A DNA stretch of 64,000 nt from JAJKJG01 sp036389455 (lineage in GTDB: Bacteria > Pseudomonadota > Alphaproteobacteria > Rhizobiales > Beijerinckiaceae): the NCBI GenBank assembly GCA_036389455.1, contig DASVPW010000162.1, forward strand, positions 34,596 through 98,595, written 5' to 3'. The notes below the pieces were generated by a model that saw only the letters and a list, made by a program, of their open reading frames with translations, was not told where the DNA came from and did not search any database. Of the stretch, positions 18,965-26,624 are shown piece after piece (positions within the stretch are counted from its first letter, which is position 1; each line of letters starts with the position of its first letter). The translations under genes and the position numbers were made by a program.

Positions 18965-19800
18965 CAATTCCCCTCGAACACCGGCTTCTCCTTCGCCGAG
19001 AAGGCGCGGTAGGCGCGGGCGAAGTCTTCCGTCGTCATGCACAGGGCCTGCGCGACCGCCTCGGCCTCGATCGCCTCCTCGACCGACATCGCCCATTCCA
19101 TGGCGAGCATGCGCTTCGTCATGGTGTTGCCGAAGGTCGGTCCCGCCGCGATCTCCCGGGCGAGTCCCTGCGCCTCGGCGAGCACCGCCTCCGGGGCCGC
19201 GAGGCGGCTGAAGAAGCCCCATCGCTCCCCCTCCTCGGCCGTCATGAAGCGGCCGGTGTAGAGGAGCTCCGAGGCGCGGCCCTGGCCGACGATGCGGGGC
19301 AGGATCGCACAGGCGCCCATGTCGCAGCCGGCGAGCCCGACCTTGTTGAACAGGAACGCCACCTTCGCCCGCGGCGTGCCGATGCGGATGTCGGACGCCA
19401 TCGCGACGATCGCGCCCGCCCCGGCCGCGATGCCGTCGACGGCTGCGACGATCGGCTGCGGCGCGGCGCGCATCGCCTTCACGAGCTCGCCGGTCATGCG
19501 GGTGAAGGCGGTGAGCCCCTTCGTGTCCATCCCGACGAGCGGGCCGATGATCTCGAACACGTCGCCGCCGGAGGAGAAGTTTCCGCCGGCGCCGGCGATC
19601 ACCACCGCCTTCACGGCCTCGTCCTTCTGGCAGGCCCAGAAGAAGTCGGCGAGCTCGCGGTAGCTGTCGAAGGTGAGCGGGTTCTTCCGCTCCGGTCGGT
19701 TCAGCGTCACGGTCGCGACCTTGCCCTCGACGGCGAGGCGGAAATGCGCCGGCGCGTACTCCGCGAGCGGCAGCGAGACGGAATTGGCGGGCCGGCTCAC
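18964..19800 (-). CDS. Enoyl-CoA hydratase/isomerase family protein
   Basis: A 278-residue crotonase-fold protein. It has VATVTLNRPERKNPLTFDSY, the oxyanion-hole segment GGNFSSGGDVFEI, and the second active-site region FNKVGLAGCDMGACAILPRIVG. It probably acts in the beta-oxidation-like part of the pathway (hydration or ring opening of a cyclic CoA thioester). The GTG at 19800 overlaps the MarR stop (GTGA). An acidic residue, here Asp, occupies the LAGCDMG position where many crotonases carry Glu or Asp. Confidence 0.88.
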   Translation of the reverse strand: MSRPANSVSLPLAEYAPAHFRLAVEGKVATVTLNRPERKNPLTFDSYRELADFFWACQKDEAVKAVVIAGAGGNFSSGGDVFEIIGPLVGMDTKGLTAFTRMTGELVKAMRAAPQPIVAAVDGIAAGAGAIVAMASDIRIGTPRAKVAFLFNKVGLAGCDMGACAILPRIVGQGRASELLYTGRFMTAEEGERWGFFSRLAAPEAVLAEAQGLAREIAAGPTFGNTMTKRMLAMEWAMSVEEAIEAEAVAQALCMTTEDFARAYRAFSAKEKPVFEGN

Positions 19801-20303
19801 GCGCGTCCTCCCTCGACCGCCCGGCGGGCGGAGCTTTTGGTTTTGGCGAGAAGCCGCAAAAGCTCCTCGACCTCGCGGCGCGTAAGATTCGCGAACATCT
19901 CGGCGATCCAGCCCTCGTGCTCGGCCGCCATGGCCCGGAACTCGTCGCGGCCGAGGTCGGTGAGGCTCACGACCTGCGCCCGGCGGTCGGTGTCCGAGGT
20001 GCGCCGGGCGAGGTGGCCGCTCATGGCGAGGCGCTCGACGAGGGCCGTCATGTTGCCGTTCGACACCATCATGCGCTTCGAGAGATCGCTGAGGGTGAGC
20101 CCCTCCGGGGCCTTGTCGAGCTGCGCCATGAGGTCGAAGCGCGGCAGCGTCACGTCGAAGCGCTCGCGCAGGCGCTTGCGGATGCCGCCCTCGATCAGCG
20201 TCGTGCAGGTGAGGAGCCTCAGCCACAGGCGCAGCTCGTCGCGGTGGTCCTGCGGCTGCTCCGCGGCCTTGGTCTCGGCGTCGAGGGGAAGGTGCTCGTC
20301 CAT
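19797..20303 (-). CDS. MarR-family transcriptional regulator of the aromatic-acid island
   Basis: A 168-residue winged-helix regulator. The DNA-binding region is LTLSDLSKRMMVSNGNMTALVERLAMSGHLARRTSDTDRRAQVVSLTDLGRD, the classic MarR helix-turn-helix plus wing with the conserved DxR motif. It sits inside the catabolic operon, overlapping the SDR by one base and the hydratase by four, so it likely controls its own operon. The matching palindromes at 21127 and 30269 are its probable operators. By analogy with MarR proteins that regulate aromatic-CoA pathways, the effector could be an aryl-CoA thioester; this is inference. Confidence 0.92.
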   Translation of the reverse strand: MDEHLPLDAETKAAEQPQDHRDELRLWLRLLTCTTLIEGGIRKRLRERFDVTLPRFDLMAQLDKAPEGLTLSDLSKRMMVSNGNMTALVERLAMSGHLARRTSDTDRRAQVVSLTDLGRDEFRAMAAEHEGWIAEMFANLTRREVEELLRLLAKTKSSARRAVEGGRA

Positions 20304-21064
20304 CACACCTCCCCGCCCGCGACGGCGATCGCCTGGCCCGTGACCGCGCCGGCCCCTTCGCCGCACAGCCACACGACCGCGTCCGCGACCTCGCGGGGCG
20401 CAACGAGGCGGTTTTGGGGATTGTGCTTCACCAGCTCGGCCAGCGCTTCCTCGCGGCTGCGGCCGGTCTTCCGGACGATGCGGTCGAGGCTGTCCGCGAC
20501 GAGGTCGGTGTCGGTGAAGCCGGGGCAGACGGCGTTGACCGTGACGCCGGCGGCGGCGGTCTCGAGCGCGAGCGAGCGCACGAGGCCGACGACGGCGTGC
20601 TTCGCGGCGCAGTAGGCGGAGACGTACGGATACCCCTTGAGCCCGGCCGTCGAGGCGACGGCGACGATGCGCCCGAAGCCGCGCTCGACCATGGGGCCGA
20701 GCACCGCCTGCGCGGCGTGGACGACGCCCAAGAGGTTCACGTCGAGCATGCGCCGGAACAGCTGCGCGTCGGACCTTTCGAAGCGCGCCGACTCGGCGGC
20801 ACCGGCGTTGGCGACCAGGAGATCGATCGCGCCGCGCGTCTTGCGGGCCTGCTCTACGGCTTCAAAGAGGCTCTCCGCATCCGTGACGTCCGCCACGACC
20901 GCTCCTTTCGCGGCGCCGGCCCGAACCGCGCTATCCAGAGAATCGCGGTCGCGTCCGAGGATCGTCACGGCCGCGCCCGCCTGCGACAGGGCTTCGGCGA
21001 CCGCGAGACCGATGCCGCGGCCGCCGCCGGTCACGAGGGCATGTCGATCCCGCAGCGGACCCAT
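20303..21064 (-). CDS. Short-chain dehydrogenase/reductase, candidate hydroxyacyl-CoA dehydrogenase
   Basis: A 253-residue classical SDR with the cofactor motif VTGGGRGIGLA, NAGAAE, catalytic Ser in ASTAG, and YCAAK (YxxxK). It ends AVTGQAIAVAGGEV, as FabG-like enzymes do. It likely oxidises a hydroxyacyl-CoA made by the hydratase. ATG 21064 is preferred over an upstream ATG at 21121 because it starts just before the cofactor fold and has GAGG six bases upstream, whereas the longer start adds a basic non-conserved leader. It is the first gene of the seven-gene minus-strand operon ending with the RidA gene. Confidence 0.9.
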   Translation of the reverse strand: MGPLRDRHALVTGGGRGIGLAVAEALSQAGAAVTILGRDRDSLDSAVRAGAAKGAVVADVTDAESLFEAVEQARKTRGAIDLLVANAGAAESARFERSDAQLFRRMLDVNLLGVVHAAQAVLGPMVERGFGRIVAVASTAGLKGYPYVSAYCAAKHAVVGLVRSLALETAAAGVTVNAVCPGFTDTDLVADSLDRIVRKTGRSREEALAELVKHNPQNRLVAPREVADAVVWLCGEGAGAVTGQAIAVAGGEV

Positions 21065-21126
21065 TCGCCACCTCAGCCCCGCCCGCGTCCTCGACCCGTT
21101 CCGACCCTTGCCGGCCGGCACCGATT

Positions 21127-21144
21127 TATTTTAAGCTTAAAATA
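21127..21144. promoter_or_regulatory. 18-bp palindrome TATTTTAAGCTTAAAATA, probable MarR operator 1
   Basis: A perfect palindrome of A+T in a ~70% G+C region, between the divergent SDR-led operon and the binding-protein gene of the Liv importer. The same 16 bases recur at 30269-30284 in front of the monooxygenase/reductase gene. The size and symmetry fit a MarR dimer site. Confidence 0.8.
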
Positions 21145-21283
21145 TCGCGCCGAGGGCGGGCGGCGTCAAGCCGGGGCTTCCCGGGCGGGCGATTGAGGGT
21201 AAGACTGTGGCGGACGCCGGCGCCGACGCGCTCCGGCTCTTGAACAGGCGCGGCCAACCGCGCCGGGGAACGGGAGACGACGG

Positions 21284-22462
21284 ATGAAGCACATAGTGAA
21301 AGCGACCGCCCTCGCGCTTGGCGTCGGCCTCCTCGCGACGGCGGCCTCGGCGCAAGGCGACAAGGTGAAGGTCGGGATCATCGTGACCCTGTCCGGCCCC
21401 GCCGCGACGCTCGGCCAGCAGGCCCGCGACGGCTTCAACCTCGCCGTGAAGGAGATGGGCGGCAAGTTCGGCGGCCGGGACGCCGAGGTCGTCGTCGTCG
21501 ACGACGAGCTCAAGCCCGACGTCGCGGTCACCAAGGTCAAGGGCCTGACCGAACGCGACAAGGTCGACTTCGTGATCGGCCCGATCTTCTCGAACGTGCT
21601 GCTCGCGATCCACAAGCCGGCCCTCGACGCCGGCGCGATCCTGATCAGCCCCAACGCCGGCCCGTCGAGCTACGCCGGCAAGGACTGCCATTCGAACTTC
21701 TTCGTCACCTCCTACCAGAACGACCAGGTGCACGAAGTCTTGGGCAAGGTCGCGCAGAACCGCGGCTACAAGAAGGTCTACCTCCTCGCTCCGAACTACC
21801 AGGCGGGCCGCGACTCGATGGCGGGCTTCAAGCGCCACTTCAAGGGCGAGGTCGTGGAGGAGTCCTATGTTCCCCTCAACAACCTCGACTTCCAGGGCGA
21901 GCTCGCGAAGCTCGCCGCGGCCCAGCCCGACGCGCTGTTCACCTTCATGCCCGGCGGCATGGGCGTGAACCTCGTCCGGCAATATGCGCAGGCGGGGCTC
22001 AAGGACCGCCTCCCCTTCCTCTCCGCCTTCACGGTCGACGAATCGACGCTGCCGGCGCAGCAGGACGCGGCGGTCGGGCTCCTCGGCGGTATGACCTGGG
22101 CGCCGAACATGGACAACCCGGTCAACAAGGCCTTCGTCGCGGCCTTCGAGAAGGAGTTCAACTACGTCCCCGGCTCCTACGCCATGCAGGCCTACGACAC
22201 CGCGAAGCTCATCGACTCCGCCCTGAAAGCGACGGGCGGCAACGCCGCCGACAAGAAGGCGCTCTCGGCCGCGATCCGCAAGGCCGACTTCCAGTCCGCC
22301 CGCGGGCCGTTCAAGTTCAACACCAACGGCTACCCGATCCAGGACTTCTACCTCGTCAAGGTCGCGAAGCGCCCCGACGGCAAGTTCCAGACCGAGATCG
22401 TCGAGAAGGTGTTCGAGAACTACGGCGACGTCTACGCCAAGGACTGCAAGCCCGCGAGCTAG
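21284..22462 (+). CDS. Branched-chain amino-acid-type ABC importer, substrate-binding protein (aromatic acid likely)
   Basis: A 392-residue periplasmic protein with a signal peptide (ATALALGVGLLATAASAQG) and the Leu/Ile/Val-binding fold (VKVGIIVTLSGPAATLGQQARDGFNLAVKEMGGK; later SPNAGPSSYAGKDC). Related binding proteins in aromatic-degradation clusters bind aromatic acids, and the divergent position opposite the ligase operon supports that here. GGGAG lies about eight bases before the ATG. It is the first gene of a five- to six-gene plus-strand operon. Confidence 0.92.
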   Translation: MKHIVKATALALGVGLLATAASAQGDKVKVGIIVTLSGPAATLGQQARDGFNLAVKEMGGKFGGRDAEVVVVDDELKPDVAVTKVKGLTERDKVDFVIGPIFSNVLLAIHKPALDAGAILISPNAGPSSYAGKDCHSNFFVTSYQNDQVHEVLGKVAQNRGYKKVYLLAPNYQAGRDSMAGFKRHFKGEVVEESYVPLNNLDFQGELAKLAAAQPDALFTFMPGGMGVNLVRQYAQAGLKDRLPFLSAFTVDESTLPAQQDAAVGLLGGMTWAPNMDNPVNKAFVAAFEKEFNYVPGSYAMQAYDTAKLIDSALKATGGNAADKKALSAAIRKADFQSARGPFKFNTNGYPIQDFYLVKVAKRPDGKFQTEIVEKVFENYGDVYAKDCKPAS

Positions 22463-22469
22463 CCTTGGA

Positions 22470-22547
22470 GGCGAGTGGCGAATAGCGAATGGCGAATGGC
22501 GGGTCCGCCCCCATTCGCCATTCGCCACTCACCATTCGCCCTTCGCC
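22470..22547. repeat. Inverted GGCGAATGG/CCATTCGCC repeat directly before livH
   Basis: Several copies of GGCGAATGG on the left (22470-22499) pair with copies of CCATTCGCC on the right (22511-22547), around GCGGGTCCGCCC. It fills the whole gap between the binding-protein and livH genes and ends immediately before the ATG, leaving no recognisable Shine-Dalgarno site for livH. Confidence 0.85.
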
Positions 22548-22548
22548 C

Positions 22549-23469
22549 ATGTCCGCCACCCTCTTCCTCGTCCAGACGCTCAACGGCCTGCAGTTCGGGA
22601 TCATCCTGTTCCTGATCGCGGCCGGGCTGACGCTCGTGTTCGGGGTGATGGACTTCATCAACCTCGCCCACGGCGTGCAGTACATGGTCGGCGCCTATTT
22701 CGCGGCCGCGCTCGTCGCCTGGAGCGGGAGCTTCGCGGCCGGCCTTGCGCTCGCGCTCCCCGCGGCGCTCGCCTTCGGCCTGCTGCTGGAGGTGCTCGTC
22801 TTCCGCCACCTCTACGACCGCGACCACCTCGACCAGGTGCTTGCGACCTTCGGCATCATCCTCTTCCTGAACCAGGGCGTGAAGGCGGTGTGGGGCGCCG
22901 CGCCGCTGTTCGTGCCGATCCCGCCGGCGCTGTCCGGCTCGATCGAGCTGATGCAGGGGCTGCTCTACCCGGTCTACCGCCTCGCCATCATCGCGGCGGG
23001 GCTCGCCGTCGGCGCCCTGCTCTACGTCCTCGTGCACCACACCCGGGCCGGGATGCTGATCCGGGCTGGCGCCTCGAACGCCGCCATGGTGTCGGCGCTC
23101 GGGGTCGACATCCGCCGCCTGTTCATGATCGTCTTCGGCTTCGGCGCCATGCTCGCGGGCTTCGCCGGCGCCATGGTCGCGCCGATCCTTTCCGTCGAGC
23201 CCGGGATGGGCGACAACATCCTGATCCTCGCCTTCGTCGTCATCGTGATCGGCGGCATCGGCTCGATCCGCGGCGCGTTCCTCGCGGCCCTCCTCATCGG
23301 CCTCGTCGACACGCTGGGGCGCTCCTTCGCCCCCGCCACCTTACGTCTCGTCCTCGACCCCTCGATGGCGAGCCAGACCGGGCGCGCCATCGCCCCGATG
23401 CTGATCTACATCCTCATGGCGGCGGTGCTGTTCTTCCGGCCGACCGGCCTCTTCCCGGTGAAGCGGTGA
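22549..23469 (+). CDS. livH: Liv-type ABC importer permease LivH
   Basis: A 306-residue membrane permease with a run of hydrophobic helices and family motifs GLTLVFGVMDFINLAHG near residue 25 and a C-terminal IVIGGIGSIRGAFLAALLIGLVDTLG. It forms half of the channel. No ribosome-binding site precedes the ATG because the repeat at 22470-22547 touches it; expression may depend on read-through or leaderless-like initiation. It overlaps livM by four bases (GTGA). Confidence 0.92.
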   Translation: MSATLFLVQTLNGLQFGIILFLIAAGLTLVFGVMDFINLAHGVQYMVGAYFAAALVAWSGSFAAGLALALPAALAFGLLLEVLVFRHLYDRDHLDQVLATFGIILFLNQGVKAVWGAAPLFVPIPPALSGSIELMQGLLYPVYRLAIIAAGLAVGALLYVLVHHTRAGMLIRAGASNAAMVSALGVDIRRLFMIVFGFGAMLAGFAGAMVAPILSVEPGMGDNILILAFVVIVIGGIGSIRGAFLAALLIGLVDTLGRSFAPATLRLVLDPSMASQTGRAIAPMLIYILMAAVLFFRPTGLFPVKR

Positions 23470-24464
23470 GCGCGCCCTTGGCCGATGTCGCCGAGACCGC
23501 GCCCGAGCCGCAGGTCCGCGCCGCGCCGCGCCTGCGCGGCACCATGCTGCCGCTCGTGCTGTTCGCGCTTTTCGCCGTCGCGCCCGCCGTCGCCCGCTTC
23601 GGTGGCGAGGGCTACGTCCTCTCCCTCGTCCTGCGGGTCATGATCCTCGGCATCGCGGCGATGTCGCTGGATCTCCTCCTCGGCTACGGCGCGCTGATCA
23701 GCTTCGGCCACGCCGCCTTCCTCGGGATCGGCGCCTATGCGGTCGGCATCCTGATGCGCCACGGCGTCGACGACGCGCTCGTGCAGCTCGCGGCAGCGCT
23801 CGCCGCCTCGGCCCTCTTCGCCCTCGCGACCGGCGCGATCTCGCTGCGCACCAAGGGTGTCTACTTCATCATGATCACCCTCGCCTTCGGGCAGATGCTG
23901 TACTTCCTCGCGACCTCGCTTGCCCCTTACGGCGGCGACGACGGCATGACGCTGCCGCGCAAGAGCCTCATCCTCGGCACGCGGATCCTCGGAGAGGGCT
24001 ACACCTTCTACTACGCCGTCCTCGCCTGCCTGATCGGAGCCTACTTCCTCTGCCGGGCGATCGTCGCGTCGCGGTTCGGGCGCGTGCTGCGCGGCACGCG
24101 CGAGAACCCGGTGCGGATGCAGGCCATCGGCTTCAATCCCGTTACCTACCAGCTCGCGGCCTACGTGATCGCCGGCATGCTGGGCGGCTTCTCGGGCTTC
24201 CTCCTCGCGAACGAGACCGAGTTCGTCTCCCCCGCCTTCATGACCTGGCAGCGCTCGGGCGAGCTCATCGTCATGGTGCTCCTCGGCGGCATCGGGTCGC
24301 TGCACGGCGCGATCGTCGGCGCCGCCGCCTTCGTGATCCTGGAGGAGGTGCTGTCGCGCATCACCGAGCTGTGGAAGATGATCTTCGGGCCGATGCTGGT
24401 CCTCGTCGTCCTCTTCGCCCGCGGCGGCATCCTGGGATTCTTCCGGGGATTGCGCCGTGGCTGA
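23466..24464 (+). CDS. livM: Liv-type ABC importer permease LivM
   Basis: A 332-residue permease starting at the GTG that overlaps the livH stop. About 25 polar residues precede the first helix. Family motifs are LLLGYGALISFGHAAFLGIGAYA and VMVLLGGIGSLHGAIVGAAAFVILEE. It is the second half of the channel and overlaps livG by eight bases. Confidence 0.92.
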   Translation: MSAPLADVAETAPEPQVRAAPRLRGTMLPLVLFALFAVAPAVARFGGEGYVLSLVLRVMILGIAAMSLDLLLGYGALISFGHAAFLGIGAYAVGILMRHGVDDALVQLAAALAASALFALATGAISLRTKGVYFIMITLAFGQMLYFLATSLAPYGGDDGMTLPRKSLILGTRILGEGYTFYYAVLACLIGAYFLCRAIVASRFGRVLRGTRENPVRMQAIGFNPVTYQLAAYVIAGMLGGFSGFLLANETEFVSPAFMTWQRSGELIVMVLLGGIGSLHGAIVGAAAFVILEEVLSRITELWKMIFGPMLVLVVLFARGGILGFFRGLRRG

Positions 24465-25209
24465 GCCGCTGCTGCGTCTCGACCGCCTCGCCAAATCCTA
24501 CGGCGCCCTCGTCGTCACCGACGACGTGACCCTCGACGTGATGCCCGGCGAGCTGCACGCCATCATCGGCCCGAACGGGGCCGGCAAGACCACGCTAATC
24601 CACGAGATCTCGGGCCTGAGCCAGCCCGACCGCGGACGCATCCTGTTCGGCGGCGAGGACATCACGCGCCTTGCCATGCACGAGCGCGTGCGCCGCGGCC
24701 TCGCCCGCTCCTTCCAGATCACCTCGATCCTGCCGGGCTTTTCGGGCCTCGAGAACGTGGCGCTTGCCGTGCAGGCGCGCTCCGGATCGAGCTTCCGCTT
24801 CTTCGGCGACGCCGGACGCGAGGCCGCCTTGAACGAGCCCGCCCTCGGCTTCCTCGACCTCGTCGGCTTGGCCGGCCGGGCGCACCTGCCCGCCGGGCTC
24901 CTGTCGCACGGCGAGAAGCGCCAGCTCGAGCTTGGCCTGGCGCTTGCGACCGAGCCGAAGCTCCTCCTCCTCGACGAGCCGCTTGCCGGCACCGGCCACG
25001 AGGAATCGGAACGGGTGGTCGAGACCCTGCGGCGCCTCAAGGGGCGCTACAGTATCGTCCTCGTCGAGCACGACATGGAGGCGGTCTTCGCGCTCGCCGA
25101 CCGCATCACCGTCCTGGTCTACGGCCGCGTGATCGCGACCGGCACGCCCGAGGCCGTGCGGGCGAATGCGGAGGTGCGCTCGGCGTATCTCGGGGAGGAG
25201 GCGGCGTGA
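24457..25209 (+). CDS. livG: Liv-type ABC importer ATPase LivG
   Basis: A 250-residue ATPase with Walker A IIGPNGAGKTTL, a LivG-type helical region (RRGLARSFQITSILPG), signature LLSHGEKRQLELGLAL, Walker B LLLLDEPLAGTG, and H-loop VEHDM. The signature motif is SHGEK rather than LSGGQ, as is common in LivG proteins. It starts at a GTG inside livM. Confidence 0.93.
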   Translation: MAEPLLRLDRLAKSYGALVVTDDVTLDVMPGELHAIIGPNGAGKTTLIHEISGLSQPDRGRILFGGEDITRLAMHERVRRGLARSFQITSILPGFSGLENVALAVQARSGSSFRFFGDAGREAALNEPALGFLDLVGLAGRAHLPAGLLSHGEKRQLELGLALATEPKLLLLDEPLAGTGHEESERVVETLRRLKGRYSIVLVEHDMEAVFALADRITVLVYGRVIATGTPEAVRANAEVRSAYLGEEAA

Positions 25210-25223
25210 TGAGGGCCACCCTC

Positions 25224-25338
25224 CACTGTCATCCCCGGCGAGCCGAAGCGGAGCGAAGGCGAGGGAAGGGGATCCAATCCCCGGCGCCGCTTGGATCCCC
25301 TTCCCGGGCCGCTCCGCGGCCCGCCGGGGATGACAGTG
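25224..25338. repeat. Palindromic repeat, CACTGTCATCCCCGGC family, copy 2
   Basis: Begins CACTGTCATCCCCGGCGAGC and ends GCCGGGGATGACAGTG; the interior pairs GGGAAGGGGATCC with GGATCCCCTTCCC. It separates livG from livF and ends four bases before the livF ATG. Confidence 0.9.
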
Positions 25339-25342
25339 TGCC

Positions 25343-26041
25343 ATGCTGACCGTCTCGCACCTCCAGACCGCCTACGGCGCCGCGCAGGTGCTGTTCGGCG
25401 TCTCGTTCGACGTCGGGGCGGGCGAGGTCGTGACGCTCCTCGGCCGCAACGGCATGGGCAAGACCACGACGGTGCGCTCGATCATGGGCCTCGTGCGCCC
25501 GCGCGGCGGGGCGGTCGCCTTCGAGGGCCGCGCGCTCGCCGGGCTGCCGCCCTACGCAATAGCCCAGTGCGGCATCGGCCTCGTGCCGGAAGGACGGCAG
25601 GTGTTCCCGACGCTCAGCGTGCATGAGAACCTCGTCGCGACCGCCGCCGCGCGCTTCGGCCCGCCGCGCTGGACGCTTCCGCGCGTCTACGAGCTGTTCC
25701 CGCGCCTCGCCGAGCGCCGCAGCCATCTCGGTTCGCAGCTCTCCGGCGGCGAGCAGCAGATGCTGGCGATCGGCCGGGCCCTGATGACGAACCCGAAGCT
25801 CCTCGTCCTCGACGAGGCGACGGAGGGGCTCGCGCCGCTCGTCAGGGCCGAGATCTGGGCCTGCCTGGCGCGTCTCAAAGCCGAGCGCCAGGCGATCGTC
25901 GTCATCGACAAGAACGTCGACGCCTTGACGCGCTTTGCCGACCGGCACGTGATCCTCGAGAAGGGCCGCGTCGTCTGGACCGGAACGAGCGCCGAGCTCA
26001 GGGCCGATCCGACCGTGAAGGACCGATACCTGCATGTGTGA
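25343..26041 (+). CDS. livF: Liv-type ABC importer ATPase LivF
   Basis: A 232-residue ATPase with Walker A LLGRNGMGKTTT, LivF-like GIGLVPEGRQVFPTLSVHENL, signature LSGGEQQMLAIGRAL, Walker B LLVLDEATEGLAP. The H-loop has IDKNVD where ABC ATPases normally have a histidine (VEHD or TH); Lys occupies this place, as in some LivF-like proteins. The repeat at 25224-25338 lies just before its ATG and there is no clear ribosome-binding site. Confidence 0.92.
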   Translation: MLTVSHLQTAYGAAQVLFGVSFDVGAGEVVTLLGRNGMGKTTTVRSIMGLVRPRGGAVAFEGRALAGLPPYAIAQCGIGLVPEGRQVFPTLSVHENLVATAAARFGPPRWTLPRVYELFPRLAERRSHLGSQLSGGEQQMLAIGRALMTNPKLLVLDEATEGLAPLVRAEIWACLARLKAERQAIVVIDKNVDALTRFADRHVILEKGRVVWTGTSAELRADPTVKDRYLHV

Positions 26042-26062
26042 GCAACGAAAGGGAGAGACCGC

Positions 26063-26512
26063 ATGAGAACCGAGACCGCCGGCATCACCCGGGCGAACCA
26101 AGGCCTAGAGGGCATCGTCTGGAACATCCTGGGGCAGACCTACGTGCCGAAGAGCCTGACCGAGAGCTCCTTCTCGTGGCACGCGACCTTCCCGCCCGAC
26201 ACCTTCGTGCCGCCGCACGTCCACCCGACCCAGGACGAGTACCTCTACATCCTCGAGGGCCGCCTCGACTTCTGGCTCGAGGGCGAGGAGACCTCGGCGA
26301 GCCCGGGGGATCTCGTGCGGCTCCCGATGGGCAAGGCGCACGGCATCTTCAACAAGTCGGGCGCGACCGCGAAGTGCCTGTTCTGGGTCTCGCCGACGCG
26401 CAGGCTGTACGACCTGTTCTGGGGCATCCACAACCTCTCGCCGCAGACGCCCGAGGCCGTGGTCGCGCTCTCGGCGCAGCACGAGGTCGAGTTCCTGCCG
26501 CCGCCGGCTTAA
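26063..26512 (+). CDS. Cupin-domain protein of the aromatic-acid island
   Basis: A 149-residue single-domain cupin. Motif 1 is visible as FVPPHVHPTQDEYLYILEGRLDFWLEG (HxH, E); motif 2 is weaker (LVRLPMGKAHGIFNKSG), with one His. It probably binds a metal and could be a small isomerase, dioxygenase or decarboxylase, or a ligand sensor. GGGAGA lies six bases before the ATG, 21 bases after livF, so it belongs to the importer operon. Function not assigned. Confidence 0.8.
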   Translation: MRTETAGITRANQGLEGIVWNILGQTYVPKSLTESSFSWHATFPPDTFVPPHVHPTQDEYLYILEGRLDFWLEGEETSASPGDLVRLPMGKAHGIFNKSGATAKCLFWVSPTRRLYDLFWGIHNLSPQTPEAVVALSAQHEVEFLPPPA

Positions 26513-26514
26513 AT

Positions 26515-26622
26515 CCCCTCTCCCGCTTGCGGGAGAGGGTTAGGGTGAGGGGAGTAGGGCCACGCTGGCCCTCACCCGGTCGGCTTCGCCGACTCGACCT
26601 CTCCCGCTTCGCGGGAGAGGTG
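26515..26622. repeat. Palindromic repeat, CCTCTCCCGCTTGCGGGAGAGG family, between convergent operons
   Basis: Two strong hairpins, CCTCTCCCGC/GCGGGAGAGG at 26517-26538 and again at 26598-26620, flank an inverted CCTCACCC/GGGTGAGG pair. It sits between the convergent cupin and FAD monooxygenase genes and could end both transcripts. Confidence 0.85.
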
Positions 26623-26624
26623 GA

